The notes below the pieces were generated by a model. The model was given only the letters and a program-made list of their open reading frames with translations, made no database searches and was not told the DNA's origin. Positions 62,054-64,000 of a stretch of 64,000 nucleotides of DNA are shown in pieces (the stretch's first letter is position 1; each line of letters starts with the position of its first letter). Origin of the DNA: Amycolatopsis iheyensis (GTDB taxonomy: Bacteria > Actinomycetota > Actinomycetes > Mycobacteriales > Pseudonocardiaceae); the NCBI RefSeq assembly GCF_024703995.1, contig NZ_JAMXQV010000026.1, forward strand, positions 98,129 to 162,128. Direction: 5' to 3'. A program made the position numbers and the translations under genes.

Positions 62054-62916
62054 CAGCCTTGGACCGAGCGTTCGGCCGCTTCCACGACGTTGCTCACGAG
62101 CATCGCCCGGGTCATCGGGCCGACCCCGCCGGGGTTCGGCGAGATCCAGCCGGCCACGTCGGCCACGTCCGGGTGAACGTCGCCGGTGAGCTTGCCGTCC
62201 ACGTGGGACACGCCGACGTCGAGCACCGCCGCGCCCGGCGCGACCATGTCCGGCGTGATGATCCCCGGCACGCCCGCCGCGGCGACCACGATGTCCGCCC
62301 GGCGGACCTCGGCGGCGAGGTCGCGGGTGCCGGTGTGGCACAGGGTCACCGTCGAGTTCTCGCTGCGGCGGGTCAGCAGCAGCCCCAGCGTCCGGCCGAC
62401 GGTGATGCCGCGGCCGACCACGGTGACGCGCGCGCCGTTCAGCTCGACGCCGTGCCGCTTGAGCAGCTCGATGATCCCGTACGGCGTGCACGGCAGCGCG
62501 CCCTGCTGGCCCAGCACCAGGCGGCCGAGGCTGACCGGGGCGAGGCCGTCGGCGTCCTTCTCCGGGTCGATGCGCTCGAGGACGCGGTTCGCGTCGAGGT
62601 GCTTCGGCAGCGGCAGCTGGACGATGTAGCCGTGGCAGGCCGGGTCGGCGTTCAGCTCGTCGATGACGGCTTCGAGCTTCTCCTGGGAGATGTCCGCGGG
62701 CAGGTCGCGGCGGATCGAGTTGACCCCGATCTTGCCGCTGTCCGCGTGCTTCATCCGCACGTAGGAGTGCGAGCCGGGGTCGTCGCCGACCAGGACGGTG
62801 CCCAGGCCCGGCGTCACCCCCTTCGCGGCCAGCGCCGCGACGCGCGGCTCGAGCTCCGCGAAAATGGCGTTCTTGGTGGCCTTGCCGTCGAGAATCTTCG
62901 CCGTCACGAGGCCCAT
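62053..62916 (-). CDS. folD: Methylenetetrahydrofolate dehydrogenase/cyclohydrolase
   Basis: A 287-residue bifunctional enzyme converting 5,10-methylene-THF to 10-formyl-THF. YVRMKHADSGKIGV holds the catalytic Lys, DADGLAPVSLGRLVLG and PCTPYGIIELL are folate-site motifs, and VVGRGITVGRTLGLLL is the NADP fold. The ATG at 62916 has no ribosome site; a GTG three codons on (62907) lies seven bases after CAGAAT and could be a leaderless start. Confidence 0.93.
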   Translation of the reverse strand: MGLVTAKILDGKATKNAIFAELEPRVAALAAKGVTPGLGTVLVGDDPGSHSYVRMKHADSGKIGVNSIRRDLPADISQEKLEAVIDELNADPACHGYIVQLPLPKHLDANRVLERIDPEKDADGLAPVSLGRLVLGQQGALPCTPYGIIELLKRHGVELNGARVTVVGRGITVGRTLGLLLTRRSENSTVTLCHTGTRDLAAEVRRADIVVAAAGVPGIITPDMVAPGAAVLDVGVSHVDGKLTGDVHPDVADVAGWISPNPGGVGPMTRAMLVSNVVEAAERSVQG

Positions 62917-63135
62917 TCTGGCAAAGCGACCCCCGCGCGTCGCTTCCAGGCGTGGGTGGTCGCTGCCCGTAGACTGGCCGCTACCCCACACGGTCCAATC
63001 GCGACGCTCACCGCGATCAAGCTGTGATCTACGGCACTTCGCATCACGCGAGGTCAGACCGGGTGCCGACGGGTCGCCGAGCGGCAAAACCCACATGCGG
63101 GGTGCACACGCGCGCGCGAGCAGTCAAAATGTGCG
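62917..63135. other. Divergent spacer between folD and the last gene
   Basis: 219 bp with no gene. CAGAAT (minus, 62915-62920) and CAAAAT (plus, 63124-63129) are -10 candidates for the two leaderless starts. A TAGACT hexamer on the plus strand near 62970 has no start codon behind it. Confidence 0.4.
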
Positions 63136-64000
63136 GGTGGCACAACCGACGACGCAGCTGAACGCGACCGAGCAGGACACCCTGGTCAAGCAGATCGGCC
63201 TTGCCCTGCTGCGTGCCGCCCCGCGCGACTGGCGCAAGGTCACCGCGGAGTACCGAGCCGTCGGCAGGTACCACGAGCTGACCGGCGAGATCGTGACCGA
63301 GGACGGCACGGCCCACGAATGGCTCGCCACGCACGACATCGCGACGCTGTTCGGCCGACTGCGCGGTGGCATGTACCGCGACGGCCGCGGCACGTGGTTC
63401 AACGCGCGGTACCAGCTCGACCACCCGTCGAGCTACAACCTCGAGTACAACCGCGACGAGCCGGTGTGGAACCTCGCGCCGCCGCCGCAGGCCTATTCGG
63501 ACGAACTGCGGATGTTCCCCCGCACGGAGGAGAACGTCCCCGAGTGGCTGTTCCGGCGGATGTCCGGGCTCGGCCCGGAGCAGCCGGGGCCGCACTTCCG
63601 GATCGCCCGGATCTTCGACACCGTCGGCCCGGCCGGCCGGCCGGTGATCAACCGCCCCGACCTGGAGGTCGACGAGCAGGACCGGCTGCTCGAGTACCTC
63701 GACCACGCGCCGCTGGTCGTCACCGAGCGCGGGTACGACATCGACCGGCTGGCCGCGGCGCCCGAGGCCACCGTGCCGGTCGCCTTCCACAGCGACGGGC
63801 AGTGGGTCTGGCCCGCCGCGGTCAACTTCTACCTGCAGAAGTACGGCGTCTCGCCGGAGCCGGACCTGGTCGAGCACATCCGCGCGGTCGGTTTCAAGCT
63901 GCCGCCGGTCGACGAGCCGACGCTGCAGGCCGCGGGCGCCTACCTGACCCGCGGGAACCAGCCGCCGCCGCAGCGCCCGGGCGGCCCGCCGCCGCAGGGC
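63136..64000 (+). CDS. DUF600/YezG-like protein with Pro-rich tail, 3' end outside window
   Basis: At least 288 residues. The N-terminal part (about 12-112) has the YezG/DUF600 pattern of immunity-type proteins: LVKQIGLALLRAAPRDWRKV, YRAVGRYHELTGEIV, LFGRLRGGMYRDGRGTWF. A second domain (about 120-265) has LEYLDHAPLVVTERGYDID and VPVAFHSDGQWVWPAAVNFYL, and from about 270 the sequence becomes Pro/Gln-rich. This is the type of protein that in related genera continues into a TNT-like toxin domain, but that part is not in the window. CAAAAT lies six bases before the GTG start. Confidence 0.6.

Overview
The window is high-GC actinobacterial DNA: strong G/C third-codon bias, many GTG starts, an EspC/WXG100-type protein cluster, a folD-DUF3017 pair, an sdhCDAB operon followed by an SCO4848-type membrane protein with its D,D-carboxypeptidase, and a DasR-like site before a chitinase. 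Gene content and flavour best fit a filamentous actinomycete of the Pseudonocardiaceae, probably Amycolatopsis-like. This is an inference from gene types, not from a database match. No rRNA, tRNA, insertion sequence, prophage or CRISPR array was seen.

Layout. 1-2.9 kb: end of a small type VII-secretion-associated operon facing a GH12-like lipoprotein. 2.9-6.5 kb: TetR regulator divergent from two tandem cytochromes P450 and a 3Fe-4S ferredoxin. 6.5-12.8 kb: a polyol-type ABC importer with a zinc dehydrogenase, controlled by a divergent SorC-type regulator whose likely operator occurs at both promoters. 12.8-16.3 kb: small regulators, an SUFU-like protein, a C45 (penicillin acyltransferase-type) autoprocessing enzyme and a tiny exported repeat peptide. 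16.3-21.7 kb: DUF3516-type helicase, an internally duplicated acidic protein and an MFS exporter. 21.7-31.8 kb: nucleoside salvage (BMP lipoprotein, ABC ATPase, two permeases, cytidine deaminase, thymidine phosphorylase, adenosine deaminase). 32.4-35.8 kb: succinate dehydrogenase. 35.9-36.9 kb: an orphan TIR-like protein beside a 500-bp island of nested inverted repeats. 36.9-45.5 kb: subtilisin-like protease, carboxypeptidase, an oxidoreductase/acyl-CoA-dehydrogenase-like operon with its HxlR regulator, YihY membrane protein and trpS. 45.5-50.8 kb: GH19 chitinase, MarR/cupin pair, exonuclease III, beta-lactamase-fold hydrolase, and a TetR operon with a 28-residue membrane microprotein. 50.8-64 kb: icd, small membrane and secreted proteins, AraC/DUF2000 pair, DNA-repair and RNA-methylation genes, two MFS efflux genes (one with ArsR, one with an attenuator-like leader), folD, and the start of a DUF600/YezG-like protein.

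Recurring structure. (i) At least eleven genes have a TANNNT hexamer six or seven bases before their start codon and no Shine-Dalgarno sequence, the signature of leaderless mRNAs. (ii) Six convergent gene pairs share their stop codons through a 4-bp overlap (CTAG, CTAA or TTAA). (iii) A 21-bp repeat family lies directly after two unrelated genes, in the same orientation relative to each. (iv) Several short genes (51, 28, 13 and 10 codons) are supported by ribosome sites, coupling or structure. The most promising candidates for undescribed biology are the 21-bp repeats, the exported VEY-repeat peptide next to the C45 enzyme, the orphan TIR-like gene with its palindrome island, and the attenuator-like leader at 60.43 kb.
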